Of a stretch of DNA of 64,000 nt, positions 54,288 through 64,000 are shown one piece after another; positions within the stretch are counted from its first letter, which is position 1; each line of letters begins with the position of its first letter. A program made the translations under genes and the position numbers. The notes under the pieces are model-generated. The model had not been told where the DNA came from and made no database searches. It worked only from the letters and a program-made list of their open reading frames with translations. Source of the DNA: Massilia agrisoli (GTDB taxonomy: Bacteria; Pseudomonadota; Gammaproteobacteria; Burkholderiales; Burkholderiaceae_D); the NCBI RefSeq assembly GCF_020831365.1, contig NZ_JAJHPV010000013.1, forward strand, positions 310,001 through 374,000, written 5' to 3'.

Positions 54288-54692
54288 TTATTGCGCGTGC
54301 TGGGTGCCGTAATAGCTATGGATCTGGTGGGCCCATTTCTGCTCGGCCATGTCCGGCCAGTGATCGGTGTCGAAGCCGGGAGCGTTTTCGATAAGCGATT
54401 TATCGACATCCATCGTGAAGCGCTTGTGCACAGTGTCAAGCGTCAGGGCTTCCCACGGCACCGCAAACAGCTTTTCGCCGATCGACAGCACGCCGCCGCT
54501 CGACATCACGGCGTAAGCGACCTTGCCGCTGCGCATGTCGAGCATGATCTCCTTGATCTCGCCAAGGTGCTCGTTCTTGAGGTTGTGGACGTGGTTGCCG
54601 ATCAGCGTCTCGGCGCCCATCAGTTCAGGACCAGGGCCTTTGTGGCCTTTGTCGACATACATGCCGTAGGCATCGCGTTGTTCATAGGACAT
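54288..54692 (-). CDS. PRC-barrel domain protein (copy 2)
   Basis: 134 residues, clearly related to the protein at 34320-34790: MSYEQRDAYGMY, GAETLIGNHVHNLKNEHLG, EIMLDMRSGKVAYAVMSSGG, GEKLFAVPW, then APGFDTDHWPDMAEQKW. It lacks the Gly/Thr tail of copy 1. No function is known; stand-alone PRC-barrel proteins are often stress-related. ATG 54690-54692 is chosen over the longer frame. The next gene is the M48 peptidase on the same strand. Confidence 0.87.
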   Translation of the reverse strand: MSYEQRDAYGMYVDKGHKGPGPELMGAETLIGNHVHNLKNEHLGEIKEIMLDMRSGKVAYAVMSSGGVLSIGEKLFAVPWEALTLDTVHKRFTMDVDKSLIENAPGFDTDHWPDMAEQKWAHQIHSYYGTQHAQ

Positions 54693-54784
54693 ATCAGCCT
54701 CCATGGTGGGAAAAATTCCAGCATGGACTTTGGAGGGTGGCAAGTCTGTTCGCTGTTTCACTCAGGTAGGTGGCAATTCCTTGT

Positions 54785-55843
54785 TCACTGCTGCTTGCCG
54801 CGCTTGCCGGCGTTGCGGAGGTAGGCGCTGCGCTCTTCGGTGGCCGGATGGCTGCTGAGATATTGCCCGGCCTCCTGCATCCAGCGCGGCAGTGAACTTT
54901 GCCCGGGCGCCGCCTCGTCCAGCGTGTCGAACAGGTCGGCCAGCGCCGCCGGCGGCAGTTGCTGTTCAAGGAGGACATTGATCGCGTAGTCGTCGGCTTT
55001 GCGCTCCATGTCGCGCGAGTAGTCCATGTCGAACAAGACCGCGGGAGCGCCGGCCACGACTGCGCTGAAGTCGCCGACCAGTGCCGCCGACAGCACGGCC
55101 ATCAGCGATGACCGCGCCAGCGCGCGCATCGAGTGGCGCCCTTCGATGTGGCCGATTTCATGGGCCAGCACGCCGGCCAGCGCGGCATAGTTGTCGTCGC
55201 TGAAGTGGTTTTCTTCGCCGAGGATATGCAGGATCATGCTGTCGGTAATGACGATCCTGCCATCGGGGAAGGCGAGCGCGTTGGGCGGCAGGTCCTCGGC
55301 GCTCATCACAACCAGGCGCAGCGGTACGCGCGATACCGCCGGCGCCACTGAATCGAATACCTCCTGTACCTCGGCAATGCGCTGTTCGCTCAGCCGGCTT
55401 TCGGCAAACCACCCGCCCTCCAGCGCCTTGAAGGCGGTGTCGCCGACTTGCTTGTCGACCGAAACGGGCAGGCCCGCCACGGCCCGCTCAGCCAGTGCCG
55501 GGATTCCCCATTTGACCGCGGCAAGCACGGTCACGGTGAGCAGCACAACGGCGATCAGTGCACCGTACCAGCGCTCTTGCCAGCGCACGACACGCGATTT
55601 GCGGTAGCCGAGTGCGGCTGCGACGGCGGCTTTTGCAGCAGGGTCGCCGATTTCACAACGGGCGCCATCGGCAAAGTCAAGCACGCTTGCCGCACCGGCG
55701 AACGGCTCGGCCATGGCGACTTCACTAAGCGGGTAGGACTTGACGATGTCCGCGCCAGCCAGCCCGATCATGCCGTTGCCAAGCTCAAGGTTGACGAGGT
55801 GCAGGCGCGCGCTGAGGCCGTCGAAATAGTTTGCTGAGATCAT
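54785..55843 (-). CDS. M48-family metallopeptidase, membrane-anchored
   Basis: 352 residues. An N-terminal soluble region (1-90, with YPLSEVAMAEPFAGAASVLD) precedes one transmembrane helix (about 93-113, ALIAVVLLTVTVLAAVKWGI). The M48 peptidase domain follows, with LAHEIGHIEGRH (HExxH) and Glu further on in SRDMERKADDYAI. M48 peptidases (HtpX, BepA, LoiP) act in protein quality control. Gene order with the YjgN/DUF898 gene (5 bases upstream) is likely functional. The start ATG is the first in the frame. Confidence 0.88.
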   Translation of the reverse strand: MISANYFDGLSARLHLVNLELGNGMIGLAGADIVKSYPLSEVAMAEPFAGAASVLDFADGARCEIGDPAAKAAVAAALGYRKSRVVRWQERWYGALIAVVLLTVTVLAAVKWGIPALAERAVAGLPVSVDKQVGDTAFKALEGGWFAESRLSEQRIAEVQEVFDSVAPAVSRVPLRLVVMSAEDLPPNALAFPDGRIVITDSMILHILGEENHFSDDNYAALAGVLAHEIGHIEGRHSMRALARSSLMAVLSAALVGDFSAVVAGAPAVLFDMDYSRDMERKADDYAINVLLEQQLPPAALADLFDTLDEAAPGQSSLPRWMQEAGQYLSSHPATEERSAYLRNAGKRGKQQ

Positions 55844-55848
55844 GAGGA

Positions 55849-57018
55849 TTACCAGGAAAGATCGACGCCGAGGAAGTCGGCCACGCCATCGCTGCCAGCA
55901 GCACGCGAGGATCGGGTCATGCCGGCGGCGATGTGTTCAAAGCCGCTGTCGGTTTGCACAGTCGTGTGCGCGAGCCGGTATTCGTAGGCGCGCACCACGG
56001 CGAATGGCCGGTACAGGCCCAGTGTCAGCAGGGTCAGCACCGCGTTGGCCGTCTGCAGGCGCAGGTAGCCGCGCGCCTTCAGGTGCGAGGAAATGCTGAC
56101 TCCCGGGAAGCTGGTGTTCGACCACGCCATGTTGGCAATGCGCACCTGGACGAAGGGGCCCGCGATCAGGTAGACCACGTACATCATCGCCACTACTGCC
56201 AGCATCGGCACCCATTTATCGATGTCGCCGATGCCCCCCATGCTGCCGGCTGCCGCCATGGCAAAGACCAGTCCGGCGACCAGCAGGCTGGCGGCGATTC
56301 CCATACCCAATGCCGCGAAGTAGGGCCTGTAGAACTTGCGTTTGGGAAGGTCGTAGGAAGCCTGCTGCGATCCGAATTCCAGGTGCCGGTGCTGGTAGCC
56401 CTTCATTGCGCCGTGCATCAATGGCCACACCAGGTACAAGGCGACGACCGGTAACACCAGCTTGCCGCTCGGGTCGACGGCCAGCAGCGCCGCCGGGGTC
56501 AGGAATAACATCAGGGGCGGCAGGTAAGCGCAGTAGGCGCCCGGCGCCGAGCCGCTGAAATTGAAACGCAGTCCGCGATACCGGGTGTTCCTCAGCCGAA
56601 AGCGCAATGCGCCGCGCATCATGAAGGGCAGCAACATCAGCAGCATCAGCACCACCGCGATCCCGACGCCGAGGGAAAATCCGAAGGCGTACTGGTAGGC
56701 GGCCAGTAATACAACTGCCAGCACCCGGCCGCGCAAGATGGCTTTGGGGTCGCCGTCGAAGTCGAAGCTGGCGCCGGCAAGCTGGGTGTTGCGGTCGAAA
56801 TACTGCATGCGGCGCACTTTGGCCCAGGCCGAGTACACTCCCAAGGTGATCATGGACAAGAAGAGGTTGACGATCCAGATCCGGAAGTACTCCGACCCGC
56901 TGCCGGTAAACGTGAATCGATGGGTCTGCTGCTGCGGCGCGCTGTCGTTGGCGGCAACGGACGCGCGCGGCGCCTCGTCGAGGCCAGGCGCGGCAGGGGA
57001 GCGATCGGTGGGGGACAT
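55849..57018 (-). CDS. YjgN family (DUF898) membrane protein
   Basis: 389 residues. After a Pro/Ala/Asp-rich cytoplasmic N-terminus of about 30 residues comes THRFTFTGSGSEYFRIWIVN, the DUF898 start motif, then about eight transmembrane helices in repeated DUF898 units. The function of YjgN is not known. ATG at 57016-57018 is used; the frame is open further upstream but less likely. It is immediately before the M48 peptidase gene, 5 bases apart, and this pairing suggests joint action at the membrane. Confidence 0.87.
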   Translation of the reverse strand: MSPTDRSPAAPGLDEAPRASVAANDSAPQQQTHRFTFTGSGSEYFRIWIVNLFLSMITLGVYSAWAKVRRMQYFDRNTQLAGASFDFDGDPKAILRGRVLAVVLLAAYQYAFGFSLGVGIAVVLMLLMLLPFMMRGALRFRLRNTRYRGLRFNFSGSAPGAYCAYLPPLMLFLTPAALLAVDPSGKLVLPVVALYLVWPLMHGAMKGYQHRHLEFGSQQASYDLPKRKFYRPYFAALGMGIAASLLVAGLVFAMAAAGSMGGIGDIDKWVPMLAVVAMMYVVYLIAGPFVQVRIANMAWSNTSFPGVSISSHLKARGYLRLQTANAVLTLLTLGLYRPFAVVRAYEYRLAHTTVQTDSGFEHIAAGMTRSSRAAGSDGVADFLGVDLSW

Positions 57019-57194
57019 GGCGTCTCGCGGCAGGTAAAAGGAGACGATCATATGAGCTTGGCGTGCCGTTAGCCAGCGTTTTGCCTCTGCTGACCTGATC
57101 CCAGTCAAGCCGCATATTGCAGGAATGTACACAGACCGCGAAGATGATGTTTTTTACCTTGTTCTGCGGCAGTATTGGCGGGTTTAAGGTATAA

Positions 57195-59770
<2,576 letters not shown>

Positions 59771-59791
59771 TGTAAATAATATGCTTAGTAC

Positions 59792-59816
59792 CCGAACGCC
59801 CCATGTGGGCGTTCGG
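59792..59816 (+). terminator. Hairpin between kdsA and eno
   Basis: A perfect 10-bp stem CCGAACGCCC / GGGCGTTCGG with a 5-base loop, 21 bases after the kdsA stop. Only a short broken T-stretch follows, so it may be a partial terminator. Confidence 0.5.
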
Positions 59817-59856
59817 CGTTTGCGCGCAACGAATTTTTTACCTTTCCGGAGACTGA

Positions 59857-61143
<1,287 letters not shown>

Positions 61144-61184
61144 GAACAGGCCTGGCCGGTTAGCGCCGGCCAGCTGCTCACTCA

Positions 61185-61532
61185 ATGCGCCTGATTACGC
61201 TCGCCCTCGCAGCACTGCTGCTCCTGATCCAGTACCCGCTTTGGCTGGGTAAGGGCGGCTGGCTGCGCGTGTACGACCTCGAAAGCCAGGTCGCCACCGC
61301 GCAGCAGAGCGCAGCGGACCGCAAGGCGCGCAACGCCAAGCTGGAGTCCGAGGTCACCGACCTGAAGACGGGTACCGGCGCGGTTGAAGAACGCGCGCGC
61401 TTTGAGCTGGGCATGATCAAAGAGAACGAGATCTTCGTCCAGGTGCTCGGCAAAAACGGCAAACCTGTCGAATCGGCGACGCCGCCGCCTCCGCCGCCAC
61501 CGGCGAAAGGCGAAGGCAAACTGTCGCACTGA
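61185..61532 (+). CDS. ftsB: Cell division protein FtsB
   Basis: 115 residues. One N-terminal transmembrane helix (about 2-19) and a coiled coil following [20 protein letters not shown], with [20 protein letters not shown], the conserved FtsB/DivIC region. It links FtsQ and FtsL in the divisome. The tail is Pro-rich ([13 protein letters not shown]). Eno next to ftsB is the normal order. Confidence 0.94.
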   Translation: MRLITLALAALLLLIQYPLWLGKGGWLRVYDLESQVATAQQSAADRKARNAKLESEVTDLKTGTGAVEERARFELGMIKENEIFVQVLGKNGKPVESATPPPPPPPAKGEGKLSH

Positions 61533-61551
61533 CAACCAGAGCACTCCAAAG

Positions 61552-61585
61552 AAAACCGCCCGTTCAACACGCGGCGGTTTTTTTT
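61552..61585 (+). terminator. Intrinsic terminator after ftsB
   Basis: Stem AAAACCGCC / GGCGGTTTT with a 12-base loop, ending in TTTTTTTT, 20 bases after the ftsB stop. A clear rho-independent terminator. Confidence 0.92.
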
Positions 61586-61603
61586 CGCCAGCAGCACGCT
61601 CCC

Positions 61604-61637
61604 GTAGGGCGGACAAGCCCGCAGGGCGCCTCCGCCG
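61604..61637. repeat. Palindromic repeat, family A (single, short)
   Basis: GTAGGGCGGACAAGCCCGCA then GGGCGCCTCCGCCG: one arm of the dispersed family just after the ftsB terminator. The rest of the gap to 61812 shows no gene. Confidence 0.75.
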
Positions 61638-61812
61638 CGTCCCCCGGCAGATACGTCGCGTAACACTTCTTACTGGTAAACGGTAGAACTGTACATGTGC
61701 ACGGGGTGTAATGCGTACATGGGCGAAGGAACTGTACTAGCTCATCTCCTGGGGACGATGGTCTGCAGGAGCCCAGGCAGGCAAATGGTTTCACTTCACC
61801 TCAGGAGCGCAT

Positions 61813-62253
61813 ATGAACACGAAAGCCCTCATCATCGCCGCGGTTGCAGCTACTTTCACTTCCGGTGCCGCATTCGCGCAATCGTATGAACGCGACTACC
61901 GCAATGACCGATATGAGCAGAACGACCGCGCTTACCGCGGCGACCGTTACGACCACAACCAGCGCGCGCAGTACGGTCATGACCGCCGGTACGACCGCCA
62001 CGACCGTTACGATCACTCGCGCCGCGGACACGCGCGCCGCGACTACGGCTACAACCATGGTTCGCACTACCGTGTGCGCCGCGGCGAGTACCTGGCGCAC
62101 CATTACCGCGGGTCGCGTTATGTGGTCAGCGACTGGCGCGGCCGCCGCCTGTACGCGCCGCCACGTGGCTACCACTGGGTCCAGGCTGGCAATGACTACG
62201 CCCTGGTGGCACTGGCCACCGGCCTGATCGCACAGGTCCTGTTGAGTAATTAA
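61813..62253 (+). CDS. RcnB-family periplasmic protein
   Basis: 146 residues. A signal peptide ends at SGAAFAQ, followed by about 60 residues dominated by Tyr, Arg, Asp and His (DRYEQNDRAYRGDRYDHNQR) and a C-terminal RcnB-like unit with YVVSDWRGRRLYAPPRGYHW then VQAGNDYALVALATGLIAQV. E. coli RcnB is a periplasmic protein linked to nickel and cobalt efflux balance; metal binding here is only inferred from the His-rich region. A CAGGAG ribosome site is present before the ATG. Confidence 0.9.
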   Translation: MNTKALIIAAVAATFTSGAAFAQSYERDYRNDRYEQNDRAYRGDRYDHNQRAQYGHDRRYDRHDRYDHSRRGHARRDYGYNHGSHYRVRRGEYLAHHYRGSRYVVSDWRGRRLYAPPRGYHWVQAGNDYALVALATGLIAQVLLSN

Positions 62254-62294
62254 CTTTGTAGCGAAGGTGCGGCCGATACCGCACCCGATGCGAA

Positions 62295-62320
62295 AGCAGC
62301 CCCGATGGGGCTGCTTTTTT
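62295..62320 (+). terminator. Intrinsic terminator after the RcnB-like gene
   Basis: AGCAGCCCC / GGGGCTGCT stem, 3-base loop, then TTTTT. It lies between convergent genes. Confidence 0.92.
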
Positions 62321-62330
62321 ATTGGTGGCC

Positions 62331-62753
62331 CTACCAGTCCATCGCCACCAGTCGTTTGGCCATCCGTGGCCAGCATAATTTGGCCAGCTCGTCGCGCGAC
62401 GCCCAGCGGAAACCATCGGCTTCCGGGGTTGGCTCACCTGTCACCTGGTGCGGAAAGAAGCTGGTGCATTCGAGATGGTCCAGGCAATCAAGTTCGGCTG
62501 GCGCGCGCACCAGGAACAGGTGGAGCTTTTTGTCCTTGCGGTAGTCGAAGCAGCCCAAGTCGACAAATTCGCTTTCGGCAAATGCCAGGCCGGCTTCTTC
62601 CTTCAACTCGCGCATCGCTGTTTCGATCGGCGTCTCGCCGGGATCCTGCATTCCTTTTGGGATATCCCATTTGGCCGTGCCTGTAACGTGGCATAGCAGC
62701 AGTTGGCCCGCGCCGTTGACGATGAGCGTGCCGCAAGAAACCGGAAGAGACAT
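62331..62753 (-). CDS. NUDIX hydrolase
   Basis: 140 residues. The complete NUDIX box GMQDPGETPIETAMRELKEE followed by AGL (Gx5Ex7REUxEExGU) is around residues 34-56. Such enzymes hydrolyse nucleoside diphosphates linked to another moiety; the substrate is not predictable here. ATG 62751-62753 has an AGGA ribosome site; ATGs further upstream are possible. Convergent with the RcnB-like gene. Confidence 0.92.
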   Translation of the reverse strand: MSLPVSCGTLIVNGAGQLLLCHVTGTAKWDIPKGMQDPGETPIETAMRELKEEAGLAFAESEFVDLGCFDYRKDKKLHLFLVRAPAELDCLDHLECTSFFPHQVTGEPTPEADGFRWASRDELAKLCWPRMAKRLVAMDW

Positions 62754-62856
62754 CGTGTAATCCTGAAGAATGGTCATGGCTGGAAGGAGCATTGTAGCGT
62801 CACATCAGTTACCAGCGGCGCTGATGCGCCCGCAACGGCCGTCAGGAATGGGGCTG

Positions 62857-62885
62857 TTCACTATTCGTACCCGTCAACGTATAAT
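62857..62885 (+). promoter_or_regulatory. Sigma-70-type promoter for the TonB_C/Sel1 gene
   Basis: TTCACT (62857-62862), a 17-base spacer, and a perfect TATAAT (62880-62885). Predicted transcription would start at about 62892, at the ATG of a short ORF. Confidence 0.6.
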
Positions 62886-62891
62886 TTCCCT

Positions 62892-62918
62892 ATGGAAATA
62901 TATATATCGATAACATGA
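62892..62918 (+). CDS. Possible leaderless 8-codon leader peptide ORF
   Basis: ATG followed by seven codons gives MEIYISIT and a TGA that overlaps the ATG of the next gene (ATGA, 62915-62918). The ATG falls where transcription should begin (7 bases after TATAAT), so it could be read as a leaderless message. The main gene has no clear ribosome site of its own, so coupled re-initiation is plausible. Not proven. Confidence 0.35.
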   Translation: MEIYISIT

Positions 62919-63946
62919 TGAGACTACGAAAAGCCATTTCCCTGGCGTTCTTGCTGACCGCCTCTGTTTTTGCCGCGACCCAAACCGTGATGGCGGATGA
63001 GCGCACCGCACCGGCAGCGGGCGACCGCAGCGCAATCGCGCTACCGTGTGCCAATCCCGAGTGGCCGAATGGCGCACGGCATGGGGAGCTGCAAGGCATC
63101 GTCACGCTTCACTTCCTGGTGGATGTGGACGGAGCGGTAACTGACACCAAGCTCATCAAATCGAGCGGATTCAAAAAGATCGACGAAGCCACGATCACGG
63201 GCTTGAAAAAGTGCCAGTTTCTTCCCGCAATCGTGGGCGGCAAGGCGGTGCAGTCCTGGCTGCCGATCCAGTACGTCTGGATTGTCAACGGTACACGCGG
63301 GGCCCGCGCCGTGGAGGTGGAGGCCGCCATGGCCCGGATTCTGTCCCTGGCCGAGAGTGGCGATATGGCGGGACAGTTCCAGGCCGGGATCGTCTATCGA
63401 AACGGACGAGGCGTGCCGCGCGACGACGCAGAAGCTGCGCGCTGGTATCTGAAGGCAGCCCGCCAAGGGCACCCCGGCGCGCAATTTAACCTCGGCCTGA
63501 TGTACCTGGCAGGCGAAGGTATCGCCAGGAGCGACACCGAGGCCGCCCAATGGATGCGCAAAGCTGCCGAGCAGGGGCACGCAAGCGCCCAGTTCAACCT
63601 TGGTGCCTTCTACACCCGTGGACAAGGCGTGGACAAGAACGCCAGCGACGCAGAACACTGGACGCGCAAGGCGGCCGAGCAGGGACTGGCGCCTGCCCAG
63701 GTCGCGCTTGGCGATATGTACGACGAGGGACGCGGCGTGCCAGCGGACGGCGTGCTGTCCGCAGCGTGGTATCGCAAGGCTGCGGAACAGGGAGACGTGA
63801 CTGGCCAGTTTTATCTGGCACAGTGCTTCGAATACGGCGTCGCCGGTTCGAGGGACCTGAAGGAAGCACGGGCCTGGTATGCCAAAGCCGCCGCCCAGGG
63901 ACATCGCGACGCCGCGGCCGCGCTGGCGGCGCTCGGATCGAAGTAA
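62915..63946 (+). CDS. TonB C-terminal domain / Sel1-repeat protein
   Basis: 343 residues. A signal peptide ends around QTVMADE. A TonB_C-like domain (about 55-125: GELQGIVTLHFLVDVDGAVT, then SSGFKKIDEATITGLKKCQF) is followed by five Sel1-like repeats of 36 residues (from about 150), each with AQFNLG- or GQF-type and AAR/AEQG motifs. Sel1 repeats form TPR-like helical solenoids for protein contacts. The full protein is probably periplasmic. It has no ribosome site near its ATG. The role is unknown; TonB_C alone does not make it a TonB protein, since there is no membrane anchor or Pro-rich region. Confidence 0.85.
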   Translation: MMRLRKAISLAFLLTASVFAATQTVMADERTAPAAGDRSAIALPCANPEWPNGARHGELQGIVTLHFLVDVDGAVTDTKLIKSSGFKKIDEATITGLKKCQFLPAIVGGKAVQSWLPIQYVWIVNGTRGARAVEVEAAMARILSLAESGDMAGQFQAGIVYRNGRGVPRDDAEAARWYLKAARQGHPGAQFNLGLMYLAGEGIARSDTEAAQWMRKAAEQGHASAQFNLGAFYTRGQGVDKNASDAEHWTRKAAEQGLAPAQVALGDMYDEGRGVPADGVLSAAWYRKAAEQGDVTGQFYLAQCFEYGVAGSRDLKEARAWYAKAAAQGHRDAAAALAALGSK

Positions 63947-63957
63947 GGCCGCCCGAG

Positions 63958-64000
63958 TTAAATGAATTGCGGTACGGCGGCCAGCTTGTCCGGATTACGC
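63958..64000 (-). CDS. C-terminal end of a gene running off the right edge
   Basis: The last 43 bases, read on the minus strand, give NPDKLAAVPQFI before a TAA at 63958-63960. It is consistent with a gene end facing the TonB_C/Sel1 gene, but is too short for identification. Confidence 0.3.
   Translation of the reverse strand, partial: RNPDKLAAVPQFI

Overview
The window is a GC-rich bacterial chromosome segment whose proteins look like Oxalobacteraceae (Burkholderiales, Massilia/Duganella/Telluria type). The evidence is the gene order gmk-rpoZ-spoT, pyrG-kdsA-eno-ftsB and the hexR-zwf / edd-eda Entner-Doudoroff block, together with dispersed short palindromes of the kind common in that family. 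This placement is by recognition, not by a database search. Almost everything is ordinary chromosome. I saw no prophage, insertion sequence, CRISPR array, rRNA or tRNA, and no convincing defence island.

Layout. 0-5.2 kb: spoT (cut by the left edge), rpoZ, gmk and yicC on the minus strand, then a Ser/Thr kinase, a PP2C phosphatase and rph on the plus strand. 5.2-9.2 kb: a DUF3616 protein, an HDOD protein, rdgB-hemW. 9.2-15.8 kb: a three-gene RND efflux operon with a divergent TetR-family repressor and an AcrR-type palindrome between them. 15.9-25.9 kb: sugar phosphate metabolism (tal, a methionine sulfoxide reductase, hexR-zwf, an SMP-30 lactonase, pgi, and divergent edd-eda). Four copies of a 17-bp HexR-like motif tie zwf, pgi and edd together. 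25.9-34 kb: a Vgr-related zinc-motif protein, a decayed response regulator, rpiA, a small lipoprotein, the yggX-like gene, argA and hrpA. 34-38.5 kb: a PRC-barrel protein, a PHB-depolymerase-type esterase, and imuA-imuB behind a perfect LexA box. 38.6-44.5 kb: a heat-shock Hsp20 gene with a sigma-32-type promoter, an HtrA/DegQ protease next to a two-component system, and an ArsR-type regulator with two small membrane proteins. 44.6-52.4 kb: an M61 peptidase, a TonB-dependent receptor, and dnaE2 with its own LexA box. 52.4-57 kb: a chemotaxis receptor, a second PRC-barrel protein, an M48 peptidase and a YjgN/DUF898 membrane protein. 57.2-64 kb: pyrG-kdsA, eno-ftsB, an RcnB-like protein, a NUDIX hydrolase and a TonB_C/Sel1 protein.

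How it works together. Glucose-6-phosphate would be made or drained by Pgi, oxidised by Zwf, the lactone opened (perhaps by the SMP-30 protein), then dehydrated and cleaved by Edd and Eda, with HexR repressing the set. The SOS mutasome (ImuA, ImuB, DnaE2) is present but split over about 11 kb, with a LexA box on each part. The most interesting features are regulatory: an ArsR-type gene whose near-perfect inverted repeat covers its own GTG start and whose transcript may be leaderless; an inverted repeat in front of the orphan TonB receptor; an 8-codon leader ORF overlapping the Sel1 gene start; a symmetric -10 element shared by argA and hrpA; and ten dispersed palindromic repeat loci in two families. 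I did not find a clearly new multi-gene system.
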